64,000 nt of DNA from Petunia secreta (lineage: Eukaryota; Streptophyta; Magnoliopsida; Solanales; Solanaceae): positions 34,645,001 through 34,709,000 of the forward strand of contig JARKIP010000017.1 in assembly GCA_029990175.1 (NCBI GenBank). The letters run 5' to 3'. Positions 12,931 to 23,706 of this stretch are shown piece by piece (the stretch's first letter is position 1; each line of letters opens with the position of its first letter). A program made the position numbers and the translations under genes. The notes under the pieces were generated by a model, which saw nothing but the letters and a program-made list of their open reading frames with translations, ran no database searches and had not been told where the DNA came from.

Positions 12931-13430
12931 TGAGGTACACAGTACAGAGAAATGCATAATGAACAATGAAATGCATAATCATGCACTTTTTAGAAAAATA
13001 TGTATTGCTCGACCTGTCATGTTACAGATGGAGATGAAAGATCATTTCACTAGATGAAAGTTGTAGGAGAAAGGAACGGCCTTAGTAGCTGAGGGTGGCT
13101 GATATATAGTGGGATTGCTAGATTGTCTTGATGGTGGGGTCAGAAATTTTAATAACGGATACTAAAAAGTACAAAAATATTATTTCATTTACAATTAAAC
13201 CTGTTCTAGAGAATTTTTTAAACAATTTTTGCTACTACATTAGAAGTCCCTTTTTTTTCTTTTTGGGTATTTGTTAGATCAATAAATATCGAATACCGAA
13301 TAGTTACATCCTAAAAAAAAAGACGCTTGTCTTACGTTAAGGGAAGCAGACAATATTCATTTATATTATTAACAAAAAGTGTTCTTTTACCTCATTTACT
13401 AAATATAATTTTTTTTTTTATAAAAGAGAT
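12931..13430. other. Intergenic spacer
   Basis: T-rich tracts and short homopolymers; no gene or element boundary recognised. Confidence 0.5.
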
Positions 13431-13510
13431 TTAATACCTCTGCCTATCGAGATAAGAGTGTGGAAGGGTAAGGTTCCTATCTAGACAACCATAGCCAAGA
13501 TGAGAGAAAC
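13431..13510 (-). pseudogene. Copia A fragment 3 (end of integrase, left of Gypsy C)
   Basis: On the minus strand this piece reads SHLGYGCLDR, the Copia block that follows CVFMGYS at the end of the integrase region. The preceding part is on the other side of Gypsy C (24266 onward). Joining across one copy of the GAAAC duplication restores the reading frame. Sequence similarity stops at about 13430, and the RT-RNase H half of Copia A is missing from the window. Confidence 0.8.
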
Positions 13511-14069
13511 TGTATTGGGTTAAAATCGACCCGCGGTGATCCGCCCCGGTCATGCAAATTTTAACGACTGAATACGTCCCGAACTAAGCAACCGCCGAAG
13601 CGATCAAGCGAGTCGCCGAGGCCTTGAAACCGAAGATGCGTTACCAAAGGCGAGCCGTAAGCTGAGCTTCGGTAGCGATCACCTCAGTCAAGCAACAGGG
13701 CCAAGCCACCGAGGTCACTAACTCTCACCTCGGTGGATCCCCCTCGGTTCAAGCGGCTTTGCAGCCCACTACTTTACCCCACTAACTCCTCCATTTAATG
13801 CTTAGATCGTGGGAGATGCATCAGCCGCTGGTGGAGAACGTGGGCAGGGCCTTCACGCCTGTAAATACTAAATCATTTTGTATCATAGGCATCCAGAAAT
13901 TTGTACTGAAACGCTGCCCAAATTTGTAATCATATTCATATATTGGAATACCGTTATTTCTTTGCATTTTACGTCTTTTTCACGTGTTATTTCAACTTTG
14001 ATACGAAGAATTGCTTGTATCCGAATCCAAATTCGATTTGTGCACCTAAAACTGATTTAGGCCCATACA
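13511..14069 (+). repeat. 5' LTR of Gypsy C
   Basis: 559 bp, TG...CA. Rich in CGAGG/CCGAGG words like the rest of the element. The TATA-like site reads TGTAAATA (13860-13867), whereas the 3' LTR has TATAAATA. Confidence 0.95.
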
Positions 14070-14072
14070 AAT

Positions 14073-14090
14073 TGGTGCCGTCTGTGGGGA
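14073..14090 (+). other. Primer binding site of Gypsy C
   Basis: TGGTGCCGTCTGTGGGGA, 3 nt after the LTR end. It matches the TGGCGCCGTCTGTGGG type common in plant Gypsy elements apart from C to T at position 4. The priming tRNA is not assigned here. Confidence 0.8.
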
Positions 14091-14158
14091 TATAAGCAGT
14101 AACGCTTTGTTCCAAAGTTCCAAATCTGTTCTTTGTCAAAAGTTTGCGATTCAACGTT

Positions 14159-15796
14159 ATGGCTGATAACAATAACAGTGGTAACAACGATCGGATTGAC
14201 GTTCCGTTGAACCAACAACCCCTCGCCCCAATGACAACTGAAGAATTTCAAATGTATGTTGTCACCACACTAAGAGCTCTCCAAAGTAAGCAGGATGAGC
14301 AGGCTAGTATCAACGCCGAGTTCCGCGCTTCATTGGAAGTGAGAAATAGTGCTGCCCCAAACAGTGCCCAGCCTTCGGCTCCTGGTGGAGGCATCCCGCC
14401 CTTCGTTCCTCCGGGCGCGATAACAGGGGGACCTCACAATGGAGCCACGTCTGGGGGCTCGGGGAACAACCCAACTGCAACGCACACTTCGGGACGTTTC
14501 CCACCGTGGCAGAAACAACGTCCTCGGTCGACGTTGAAAGAATGAGTAGAGAAATCGAGGCTCGCATTGAGGTGCGCGTAGAAAAGCGCCTCGAAGGCCT
14601 GCCGGGGATAAGTAAGGAGGAAGACGACCTCGACATCGAGCAATATAGGGAGCAGCCCTATAAGCCCGAAGCAGCTCCAGCTCCAACTCCCCCGGGCTTC
14701 AAACTCACATTCCTTAAAAAGTATGATGGGACGACTGATCCCAAGGAGCACATAAGGGAATACATGTCTATGGTAAAGAGCAACGACTTAACATCTACGC
14801 AGCTCGAGTCAATGTTCTTAAAGAAGTTTGGTCAGTCGTTAGAAAAAGGAGCTCTTCGGTGGTATTTGTGCTTACCAGCAGGGTCAATCTCCTCGTTTAA
14901 AGAATTATCCAGCGCCTTTGTCAAGGCTCACACCGGGGCGCAAAAGATCCTCCAGAGGAAGGAGGATATATGTGAAGTGAAGCAACGGCCCGGTGAGCCA
15001 CTTAAAGAGTTTTTTGAGCGGTTCCACGCTGAACGCATGGAATTGCCTCGGATGGATGATACCCTGGCCATCATGGCATTTGAAAAGGGTATCAATAGTC
15101 GCAACTCTGGCGCTGCAGCTGAATTGCGTAAAGAGTTGCAACAATATCAGGTCCTGACGTGGGAGGATCTGCATAGACGCGCTTACTCAAAAATCAGATT
15201 GGAGGAAGCGGAGTTCAAGAACCGAGGTTATCATCAACATAACCGAGGAGATACTTCAAACCGCGCCGAGGCGCCACGAAATAATTCGAAGGGAAGGTAT
15301 GAACCTTACACTTCGACGAGGCAGCATGTTAGCCAGAGGTTGGGAAACGCCCCCGGTAATTCATACCCAGCCTCTCATATAAGCTAAAGGCTCGGAGGGA
15401 AGGTTCAACCCAATATGAACCAAAGAAATCCCTCGAGCTCCGCTTCGGTCCCTAGAAAGGATCTTCCTCGGATCTAAGATTATAACTTCAACATATCGAC
15501 CTCGGAGCTGGTCGACGTTGTCAAAGGGACAGCTGGGGTAAGGGTTCCCAAAGATATGAGGACCCCGGCAGACAAAAGAGACCATAATCTGCATTGTGAG
15601 TTTCACGCAGATTATGGCCACAGAACCGAGGACTGCAAAGCCTTGCGCCTCGAGGTAGCCCACCTACTGAAGAAGGGAGTCTTGGCCGATTTCCTCATTG
15701 ATAAAGGGAAAGATAACTTTTCCAAGAACCGAGGTGATGGGAAACCACCTCGAGCTCCACCCCCTAAAAGAGTGGTGAATGTTATAACCGGGGGGG
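14159..15796 (+). pseudogene. gag of Gypsy C, broken by one frameshift and two stops
   Basis: The ATG at 14159 opens MADNNNSGNNDR. The first frame ends at 14545, and the matching frame resumes by 14506 (TVAETTSSVDVERMS), so a frameshift lies near 14495-14510. The second frame holds the capsid-type Retrotrans_gag domain: KYDGTTDPKEHI, LRWYLCLPAGSI, RPGEPLKEFFERFHAE. It stops at TAA 15385-15387 and again at TAA 15475-15477 in the same frame. A basic zinc-knuckle-like segment CEFHADYGHRTEDCKAL follows at about 15594. Gag normally packages the RNA into a cytoplasmic particle. As written it cannot make a full Gag. Confidence 0.88.
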
Positions 15797-16501
15797 TCAG
15801 AAGCGAACGGCGTGAACTTTGCCGCTGCCAAAAAGTTCGCTAAGCTCTCCATCACTATGGAGAAAAGGACTCGGGTTGGAGGCTCGGGCAAAGATATCGT
15901 CTTCGACGACGATGACTGTGATGGGATGATGTTCCCCCATCACGACGCACTAGTCATCATGTTGAGGATCAATGACTCTGACATCAAAAGGGTCTTGATC
16001 GACCCTGGTAGCTCGGTTAATATAATTAGCTACGGGGCTGTTAAGAAGATGTGGTTGAAGGATGAAGTTGTTCCCAAGTCAACAGTGTTAGCTGGCTTCA
16101 ACAACTCCACGGATAAGACATTGGGTGAGATCACACTCAAAACGTTCGCCGAGGGGGTTACCAAAGAAACACTGTTCCAAGTTATGCCCGAGGATCTAGC
16201 TTACAATGTGATCCTCGGAAGGCCATGGATCCACTCCATGGAGGCTATCCCTTCCACTCTACATCAAGTGATCAAATTCCCTACACCTTGGGGAGTTAGA
16301 TCAATCAAAGGGGAGCAGCGAGTGGCAAGGGAGTGCTATTCAGTTGCACTAAAAAGTGGAGTCGCCCCGGTTGGGCCAAAACAATAGCAACGACAGGATT
16401 CGGGGTCAAGCGGGGAGGACGCCCGAGGAGGAGTCGAAAAGATTCCAGCCTGTGTTCAAGAGCCTCGGAAGCAAAAGGCCGAGGACTCAACCATTGAAGA
16501 G
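15797..16501 (+). pseudogene. Aspartic protease region of Gypsy C
   Basis: A run of seven G (15790-15796) shifts the frame: upstream reads ITGG in one frame and downstream continues SEANGVNFAAAKKF one base later. The protease core has VLIDPGSSVNIIS (about 15990-16030) and VILGRPWIHSM (about 16210). The catalytic motif is D-P-G-S rather than D-T/S-G; element D has the same proline (about 42235), so this looks like a lineage trait, not damage. A TAG at 16385-16387 ends the frame after GPKQ. The flap and C-terminal hydrophobic-G (ILGRPW) motifs are intact. Confidence 0.85.
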
Positions 16502-17537
16502 TTGGAATCTTTCACTCTATTGAAAGATTTCCCTGATCGGAAAGTGTTTATCGGCTCGGAGTTGGACCCGGAGTCGAAAAAAGCAATCATAGAAGTTTTG
16601 AAGTCAAACCATGATTGTTTTGCCTGGTCGCATTCAGACATGACGGGTATCGATCCGGAGATCATGACCCACAAACTGAATGTAGACCCAAAATTTACCC
16701 CTGTGAAGCAGAAGAAAAGACCTCACACCGGGGGTAAAAAAGAAGGCGATCGAGGACGAGACCGCCAAATTGCAAGAAAATGGCTTCATCAGAGAAGTGA
16801 AGTACCCCGAGTGGTTGGCCAATATTGTGGTTGTGCCGAAGAAGAATGGCAAGTGGAGAATGTGCGTAGACTACACTGACCTGAACAAAGCTTGCCCCAA
16901 AGATTCATATCCACTACCACAAATTGACAAGTTAATAGACTCCACGGCTGGACATAAACTATTAACTTTCCTAGACGCATACTCGGGGTACAACCAAATT
17001 CTCATGGACCCGAAGGACGAAGAGAAGACCTCGTTCATCACAGACCGAGATACCTTCTATTACAAAGTGATGCCCTTCGGTCTAAAGAATGCCGGGGCGA
17101 CATACCAAAGGCTAGTGTGTCGCATGTTTAAAGAGTACATCGGGAAGTCTATGGAGGTCTACATAGACGACATGCTCATCAAATCGATCCAAATGGAGGA
17201 TCATCTGAGGGAAGCTTTTGCGGTATTGAGACAATATGGTATGAAATTGAACCCTGAGAAGTGCGCCTTCGGCGTAGGATCAGGCAAGTTCTTGGGTTTT
17301 ATTATCTCCGAACGAGGAATCGAAGCCAACCCAGATAAGATCAGAGCCATTGAAGAAATCCCCGAGGAGCTAACCGGGGTAAAGGAAGTTCAACGCTTAA
17401 CTGGCCGAGTCGCTGCCTTGAGTCGCTTTATCTCAAGGTCCTCGGAGCGATGCCACAAATTCTTCTCCGTTCTGAGAAAGAACAATCACTTCGAGTGGAC
17501 ACCGGAGTGTAAACAGGAGTTGAAAGATCTGAAGTAA
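16502..17537 (+). pseudogene. Reverse transcriptase of Gypsy C
   Basis: The N-terminal linker (LELDP.., HDCFAWSHSDMTGIDP) is in frame with the protease. A frameshift near 16732-16746 (in GGTAAAAAAGAAGG) then moves to the frame of 16770-17537. This frame has the full palm and fingers: WLANIVVVPKKNGKWRMCVDYTDLN, LLTFLDAYSGYNQI, MPFGLKNAGATYQRL and the catalytic box VYIDDML (about 17160). The thumb and tether (FLGFIISERGIEANPDKI) follow. TAA at 17535-17537 separates RT from the RNase H frame. Catalytic residues are all present; the damage is in continuity. Confidence 0.92.
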
Positions 17538-17540
17538 TAC

Positions 17541-19724
17541 TTGGTTAACGCACCGTTGCTTGCCAAGCCGAAGGAAGGAGAGACATTGCTGGTATATTTG
17601 GCAGTGTCCGAGGTGTCAGTCAGTGCAGTGCTGGTTCGGGAGGAAGATGGCAAACAACAGCCCATCTATTATGTGAGCAAGACACTCCTCGATGCTGAAA
17701 CCAGGTACCCACGGTTGGAAAAATTAGCACTTGCTTTACTCGTTACTGCTCGGAAACTACGGCCCTATTTTCAATGTCACCCAATAGCAGTAGTTTCAAC
17801 CTTCCCCTTGAGAAATATATTGCACAAGCCAGAGTTGTCGGGGAGGTTATCCAAATGGGCGGTTGAGCTAAGTGAGTATGACATCACTTATCAACCTCGA
17901 ACTGCCATTAAGTCCCAAGTCTTGGCAGACTTCGTGGCTGATTTTAGCATTGGAATTTTGCCCGAGGCGGAAAAGGAAAACTCTGTGGCAAAGGGATCCC
18001 CTTCGGGACTGTGGGTACTGCACACCGATGGGGCAACAAATTCAAAAGGTTCGGGGTTAGGCATTGCATTGAGGGCACCCACCGGGGAAAAGATCAGGCA
18101 TTCGGTTCGATTCAAAAAAGTTACCAACAATGAAGCAGAATACGAAGCGGCTCTAGCAGGCTTAGAGCTAGCTAAAGAAATGGGGGTCGAAAGAATCGAA
18201 CTAAGGTGTGATTCACAATTGGTGGTCAACCAGATCCTCGGTGATTATACGGCTCGAGAGCCCAGAATGCAGCTATACTTTGATCGAGCACAAAGGATCT
18301 TAACACAATTCCAAGAATGGCAAATTAAGCAAGTACCTCGGGAGGAGAACACCGAGGCTGACGCCTTGGCGAATCTTGGTTCGGCGATCGATGAAACCCA
18401 CTCGGGGACTGACTCGGTGGTTCGATTGCTGTCAGCACAAATGAGAGAGATGAAACTACAAGTTAATTCCGTGGATAACCGTTGGGATTGGCGAAGTAAA
18501 TTCATCTCCTACTTCGACTCGGGGACTGTCCCCCAAGATAGAAAAGAAGCAAGGAAGCTGAGGACTCAAGCAGCCTCGTATCACTTGATCGAAGGCAATT
18601 TATACAAAAGGTTGTATTGCGGCCCGATGGCCAAATGCTTGGGCCCCGACGAGGCAAGGTACGTGATGGTTGAAGTGCACAAAGGCGAATGCGGCAACCA
18701 CTCAGGGGGAAAATCTCTAGTGCGTAAATTGTTAAGAGCTGGGTATTATTGGCCCACAATAAGTGCCGATGTGAAAACCTTCGTGCAAAAATGTGATAAA
18801 TGCCAGCGCCACGGGCCGATGATTCACCAACAAGCTGAGCCTCTTCATTCGGTGGTGTCACCATGGCCCTTCATGAAATGGGGAATGGATGTCGTGGGAC
18901 CATTGCCCAAAGGAAAAGGTGGTGTTCGTTTCATCTTAGTGTTGACCGATTACTTTACAAAATGGGTGGAAGCGGCGGCTCTCACCGAAGTGAAGCAAAA
19001 GCAAGTGATCGACTTCACTAGAAAGAATATCATCTATAGGTTCGGCGTCCCAAGAGAAATCGCTTGTGACAATGGTAAACAATTCATGGGGGCAGCCGTC
19101 ACCGATTTCTTCAAGCAATGGGGGATCAAAAGAATTTCCTCGACTCCTTATCATCCAAGTGCCAATGGCCAAGCTGAATCTTCAAACAGGATCATAATTG
19201 AAAACTTGAAGAAGCGACTCGATGAGAAGAAAGGTCCGTGGCCCGAGGAGTTGCCCGGGGTGTTATGGGCCATGCGAACAACGGAGAAGAACAGCACCGG
19301 TGAAATCCCTTTTTCACTAGCCTATGGCATGGACTCTCTCATCCCTGTAGAAGTGGGCGAACCAAGTCTTCGGAATGCTCACACAGCCGAAGACGCCAAT
19401 CAAGAGGCGATGCGCATTGAGCTAGACTTGCTCGAAGAAAAGAGGGAATTAGCTTTGGTTCGTCTTGCTGCCCAAAAAAGACAGATCGAGGCTTACCTCA
19501 ACAGGAAAGCTAAATTTAGGGACTTCAAGATCGGAGATTATGTGTTGAAAACGGTGAACCAATCAACAAAGGAGGACAACGGAGGAAAGCTTATTGCAAA
19601 TTGGGAAGGACCCTACAGGGTCAAAGCAATCGTTGGAAAAGGCTCCTATCAAATCGAGTCTCTTCAAGGAGAACCCGTACCTCTGAATTGGAACATCTCC
19701 CATCTGAAGCGATACTACTTTTAG
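17541..19724 (+). CDS. RNase H, second RNase H and integrase part of Gypsy C pol (727 codons open)
   Basis: Open from just after the TAA at 17535; there is no real start codon, since it is polyprotein. Residues about 1-135 are the RT-linked RNase H (PIYYVSKTLLDAETRYPRLEK). About 157-290 are a second, archaeal-type RNase H (HTDGATNSKGSGLG, NNEAEYEAAL, RCDSQLVVNQ, NTEADALANLGSA) with the D-E-D-D set visible. About 380-420 are the integrase HHCC zinc finger (HKGECGNHSGG...CDKCQRHG). About 450-560 are the DDE core (GMDVVGP, CDNGKQF, NGQAESSNR). The C-terminus (NWEGPYRVKAIVGKGSYQIES) is the usual pre-terminal domain. Dual RNase H places the element in the Tat clade. Confidence 0.92.
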   Translation: MVNAPLLAKPKEGETLLVYLAVSEVSVSAVLVREEDGKQQPIYYVSKTLLDAETRYPRLEKLALALLVTARKLRPYFQCHPIAVVSTFPLRNILHKPELSGRLSKWAVELSEYDITYQPRTAIKSQVLADFVADFSIGILPEAEKENSVAKGSPSGLWVLHTDGATNSKGSGLGIALRAPTGEKIRHSVRFKKVTNNEAEYEAALAGLELAKEMGVERIELRCDSQLVVNQILGDYTAREPRMQLYFDRAQRILTQFQEWQIKQVPREENTEADALANLGSAIDETHSGTDSVVRLLSAQMREMKLQVNSVDNRWDWRSKFISYFDSGTVPQDRKEARKLRTQAASYHLIEGNLYKRLYCGPMAKCLGPDEARYVMVEVHKGECGNHSGGKSLVRKLLRAGYYWPTISADVKTFVQKCDKCQRHGPMIHQQAEPLHSVVSPWPFMKWGMDVVGPLPKGKGGVRFILVLTDYFTKWVEAAALTEVKQKQVIDFTRKNIIYRFGVPREIACDNGKQFMGAAVTDFFKQWGIKRISSTPYHPSANGQAESSNRIIIENLKKRLDEKKGPWPEELPGVLWAMRTTEKNSTGEIPFSLAYGMDSLIPVEVGEPSLRNAHTAEDANQEAMRIELDLLEEKRELALVRLAAQKRQIEAYLNRKAKFRDFKIGDYVLKTVNQSTKEDNGGKLIANWEGPYRVKAIVGKGSYQIESLQGEPVPLNWNISHLKRYYF

Positions 19725-20481
19725 CCGAGGTAAGTATCTTTTCAACTCTTTTTCAATTAAACAGCCCCGAGACGAATGACGCTCCCATGGCTTCCAAAAG
19801 AAATGTACTAACTTGCTCCTCGTTCCATCTTATTGCTTGACCTTTTCAGGAAGCGAACCGAACCGTTTCCAGTGCTCGGATCTTCACCAAGATTCAGAAC
19901 CGAACACTGGGGGGGAGAGAGAAGGGTTGATAGTGAGGTCGACATCGAGCCTCCCAACCGAAGCTTATCTATCCAACAACCGGGGACTCATGCCCGAGGA
20001 TTAGATTTAGTACATTGTAATTAGCCCGATAGCGGCATATGATCAATCTGCTTTTATTGAAAGTTTGTTTTTACTTATTCTACCCGAGGTCCGTTTCGAC
20101 TTGGTTTCATGTTTACAGCCTTTTCGGGCTCATATATATCAATAAAATGACTTTGTTTCCATTCATATGAAGTGACTTTGGTTTCATTCATTTTATCTAT
20201 ACAAATCTTGCACACCGAAGCTGCCCAATGCCTCGACTCGAGGGCGAGACGTCGTCCTAAGTCTGCATCGATTGAATTTAGTCAAGACTTGCAAGCATGT
20301 CATCTATTCTCAAAGTGTTCGGTATATTTGAAAAGCTAACACACGAAACCCACAAAAGCAAAGGCAAACAGTCTTTCATTAAAAGCCCGAAGGCTGGAAT
20401 TATTTACATCCAAAAATGACCCGAAGGTCCAAAACAGAAACATAAAAGTCCGAAGGCTTACAACACAACAATACAAAAGAT
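19725..20481. other. Spacer between integrase and antisense gene in Gypsy C
   Basis: No coding supported on either strand. On the plus strand a TATATATCAATAAAATG stretch (20131-20147) contains an AATAAA-type signal. The antisense transcript would end here as well, so the two transcription units converge. Confidence 0.5.
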
Positions 20482-23262
20482 CTATTCCTCGGAAGAATCA
20501 CCTCCATCCTCGGAGACCCCCTCGGCATCTTCATCTTCTTCTTCATCTTCGCCGCCGCTCGAAGCTTCACTTGATGGGAGCTCATCAATGATTGCTTGAG
20601 CCTCCGCCGATTTTACTTCGGCTTTGGCAATCTCTTCATCCAGATCAATCTCCCCGGCGCGACATCGCTTGAGCAGCCGTAGCCGAGACTTGATAATGGC
20701 CCATCGCTTGTCCAGCTCGGCCCTTTTTACCTTGAGTGCAGCCCTATCCTTTCGGTCAGCGATCTCATCTTTCAGGGCTGCAATCTGAGCATCTTTAGCT
20801 GAAAGCTTGGAGGTTTCGCCCTCTAGCTTCTTAATATGGAGCAAATGATCTTTCAACTGCTCATGGTGCTTTTTGGCCATGTTCACAGCCTCGGCCTTCG
20901 TTCGAGACAATTCACTGTCCACCCTCGCAACTTCACTCTCTAGCCTCGAGCGCTCAGCTTGATAATCTTCACCGAGGAGTTTGATTTTGGCCTCGGAGTT
21001 TGCCTCGGCTTCGCGCAGATCAGACTGGGACTTGGCCAATTCAGCCTTCAGCGAGGCTATTTGGGCGTTGAATTTGTCCTTCTGCTGATCCCACAAGCGA
21101 GACACGCACCGAACCTCGGCGGTCCTCGCAGATTCGACCTCGATGGCTTTTAACGAAAGGATGAAGCTGTGAACAAAGATTGAAGAATCAAGATCAGCAA
21201 CGAACCGAAGGTAAACATTGAAAATCTTTGGTTCAAATTTGATAGAACTTACCCTTACGGCGTTGGAAGCCATTGTGCTGTATAGTTGACCAGAAGTGAA
21301 TTCTTGCACAACCTTGTCTTCGGTTGGCCCCAGCAAAGGCGTGAGGCGTAGCAACTCCTCTGGGCCACAAGCCAACAAGTTTGAAGTAACTGGCACCTCG
21401 AGTCTCCGATAAGACCCCACCGAGGATGAAATCCTCGCGGGTTCGAAGTGCGCCCTGACCGCGCCGGCACCAGCTCCTTTCTCCATTACGGCAGTGCCAA
21501 CTTCCCCAACCTTGGCTTTGCCTTTAGCCCTTGCTGTGGCGACCTCTGCTTCAGGCTCTTGACCCTCGAGGTCGACAATATCAACATCCCTATGAGCCAT
21601 CACCTCGGCAGCTTCATCATCGGGCTCATCGACCAACCTTCGGCCCCCACCAACTGTCGCCTCGGGTCGAGGAGGAACCACCACCTCGGTTCTAGGAGCA
21701 ACCGAGTGGGAAGATTTCTTCGAAGGGGCCCTTTTCCTCTTCACGCCTGCAACGAGGGAAGAAGATAGAATAAGAAAACGAAGAAGGAACAACGTTCAAT
21801 AATGTCAACCGAAGGCGGATGTTACCTTTGGAGGTCCCTTGACCGGGGGCTCCCTTCGAAACTTTTGAAGACTTGGAAGCCTTCAACCCCTTATATTCTC
21901 CAGCCACCGTCGCCAGATCATCGTCCGACTCGGTTTCCTCCCCATCCTTCTTTTTCTTCTTCTCCTCCTTCTTCTTCTTCTTCTTACTCTTTTTAGTGCT
22001 GATGGCGCGGTTTGGAAAACCTAGCACCGAGGGAAAGAAAATCAGACAAACAAGGTCAAAGTCCTGAAGCAACTCACCTAAAGGTATTACCCAAAACTTA
22101 CCATGCCTCTTGCACCGCCAGCCGAATTCGGCGGCCATTTTCATCCACGTCCTCTCAGGACGAGTAAGAGCTCCGGTCATCGCTTTGACCCAAGCAGTCA
22201 AACCTGCCGGGGGCACGATATCCACTTTATTGGCTGAAGACACAACAAAGAAATGAAACCGATCAGTATGAACAAATCACCGGGGATTGAGATGTGAAAA
22301 GAGGAACGCTTACGTGTGTTATTCCACAGTTTGGGGAAATTTGGCTCGGCGGATAAAACCTTCGTCTCCAACAAAATGTACCGATCACACCAGCCTCGGT
22401 CCCCATGATCTTCACTCTTATGAAGAAGGGCAAATTTGTCTCGGTTATTTAGCGCTACGACCCCGGCCTTGTGAAAATAGGGGTAGTAGAGTGAGATGAG
22501 GTGCTGGAAGGTGAAGTCAATCCCGGCCTTCGTGCTCAACCAATCCATGCATTGAACCACCCTCCAGACACCGGGGCCAAGTTGAGCCAAACACAAGTTA
22601 TAGGCCCGGCAAAAGTCGTCAATAACTTTGTGAACTGGGAGAGAGAAGCCAAGGGTAAAAGGATAGGTGTAAACAAAGGAATACCCTTCAATATTATGGC
22701 ATACCCGGCTCGTTGGATCAGGGACGATCACCTTCACCTCGGGCGCGAATTGGCATTCCCTCCGAACCCGCTCAACGTGAGCTTGAGTAATGCATGTCGA
22801 GGTAGTATTCACGGGGATATTCCTGTTCTTCTCCTCCTGATCGACTGTTTGAGCTTGAAGCTTCAAGTCCTTACTATTGTCAAAATGGGAGGGAATGATC
22901 TGATGAGGTTCGAGTTCTTGCTCCAAGGGGATTGAGGGCCCCGAGGATCCCCCCTCGGCGGCATTTCCACCTTCAACCCCGTCCACGGCTTCATCGCCCT
23001 CGGCACCGTCGTCTTCACCATCACCCCCATCGTCATCATCTCTGAGGAGAGCATCACTAAAATTGCTCAGCATGACGTCGTCGAGCATGGCGTCATCCTC
23101 GCCTGCGTCGACTCCCTCCTCTGCCGCCAACTGGCGCATAGCTCTCATCTTACGGCGCTTTACGCCCCCAACGCACGACGACACCTCACCACTCTCAAGA
23201 ACAGTCGTGGTGATCGCCGGCGTAACAGCGGCGGCGTCGCCACTAGCAACAGTCGCGACCAT
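20482..23262 (-). CDS. Antisense multi-exon gene inside Gypsy C (about 846 aa, gypsy-type 'transposase-like' domain plus coiled coil)
   Basis: Proposed exons on the minus strand: 23262-22314, 22233-22102, 22020-21826, 21746-20482. Each intron starts GTAAG or GTAAC and ends AG; phases agree throughout (total 2541 nt, 846 aa plus TAA). Layout: acidic Asp/Gly/Glu-rich N-terminus (residues 50-115); globular block about 170-316 (YSFVYTYPFTLGFSLPVHKVIDDF, LGPGVWRVVQCMDWL), resembling the plant family called putative gypsy-type transposon domain (PF04195-like, my recollection); Lys-rich linker (KKSKKKKKKEEKKKKK); coiled coil about 650-785; acidic tail. It is encoded opposite to gag-pol, in the position where Tat elements often carry extra ORFs. 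The start is uncertain: ATG 23323 opens a 26-codon frame that stops, so ATG 23262 is chosen. The function is unknown. Confidence 0.75.
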
Positions 23263-23452
23263 GAATGGGACTCGCACTCTCACCTGAATCACTAGAATCT
23301 TGTCTTGATATAGTGGCAGACATGGCGTCAAATTGAGTTTAAAACGTTCTTAGAAACAAAGGTTGATCAGAGAAATATGGAAAATGGCGTTCTTTTTCTG
23401 AGAGGTTTGTAATCGAATAAGTGAAAGTGAAGGAAAGGATTTGGGAGAGGAG

Positions 23453-23460
23453 TATTTATA
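23453..23460 (-). promoter_or_regulatory. TATA box for the antisense gene of Gypsy C
   Basis: On the minus strand TATAAATA lies 190 bp upstream of the chosen ATG (23262) and 130 bp upstream of the first ATG (23323), inside the element and about 250 bp from the 3' LTR. A 5' leader rich in CT follows (CTCTCCCAAATCC). Spacing fits a plant Pol II core promoter; activity is inference. Confidence 0.55.
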
Positions 23461-23687
23461 GGTATGGAAGAGCCAGACTGTGGGACACCATCATCATTGT
23501 AACGTTGGGAAAGCCAAAATTACGGCGTGACCGTTCGGTCTACCAGTGGATGAAAGCCACGTGTCCACGGGAAGTGACCTGATGGGACGCGGACCGTTGA
23601 CAAGTTTTGAAACGCTTGGATAAGATCAAGCCACGTCGCTTTCCCGCTAAACTTCATTCCACTCCTCGGTTGCCTCGGTAGGTAACC

Positions 23688-23702
23688 GAGGAGTGGGGGG
23701 AC
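23688..23702 (+). other. Polypurine tract of Gypsy C
   Basis: GAGGAGTGGGGGGAC, 4 nt before the 3' LTR. It would prime plus-strand DNA synthesis. Confidence 0.75.
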
Positions 23703-23706
23703 TATC

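Noticed and set aside
14310..14751. Overlapping minus-strand ORFs of 105-118 codons
   Set aside because: Shadows of gag coding on the plus strand; three frames are open at once because the region is GC-rich.
21167..21252. Fourth intron in the antisense gene (GTAAGT...TTCACAG, 86 nt)
   Set aside because: Both splice signals look good, but removing 86 nt shifts the frame and destroys the coiled coil; the reading frame is open straight through it.
23282..23323. ATG at 23323 as the start of the antisense gene
   Set aside because: Its frame meets TAG after 26 codons. It may be the ancestral start followed by a frameshift, but as the sequence stands ATG 23262 is needed.
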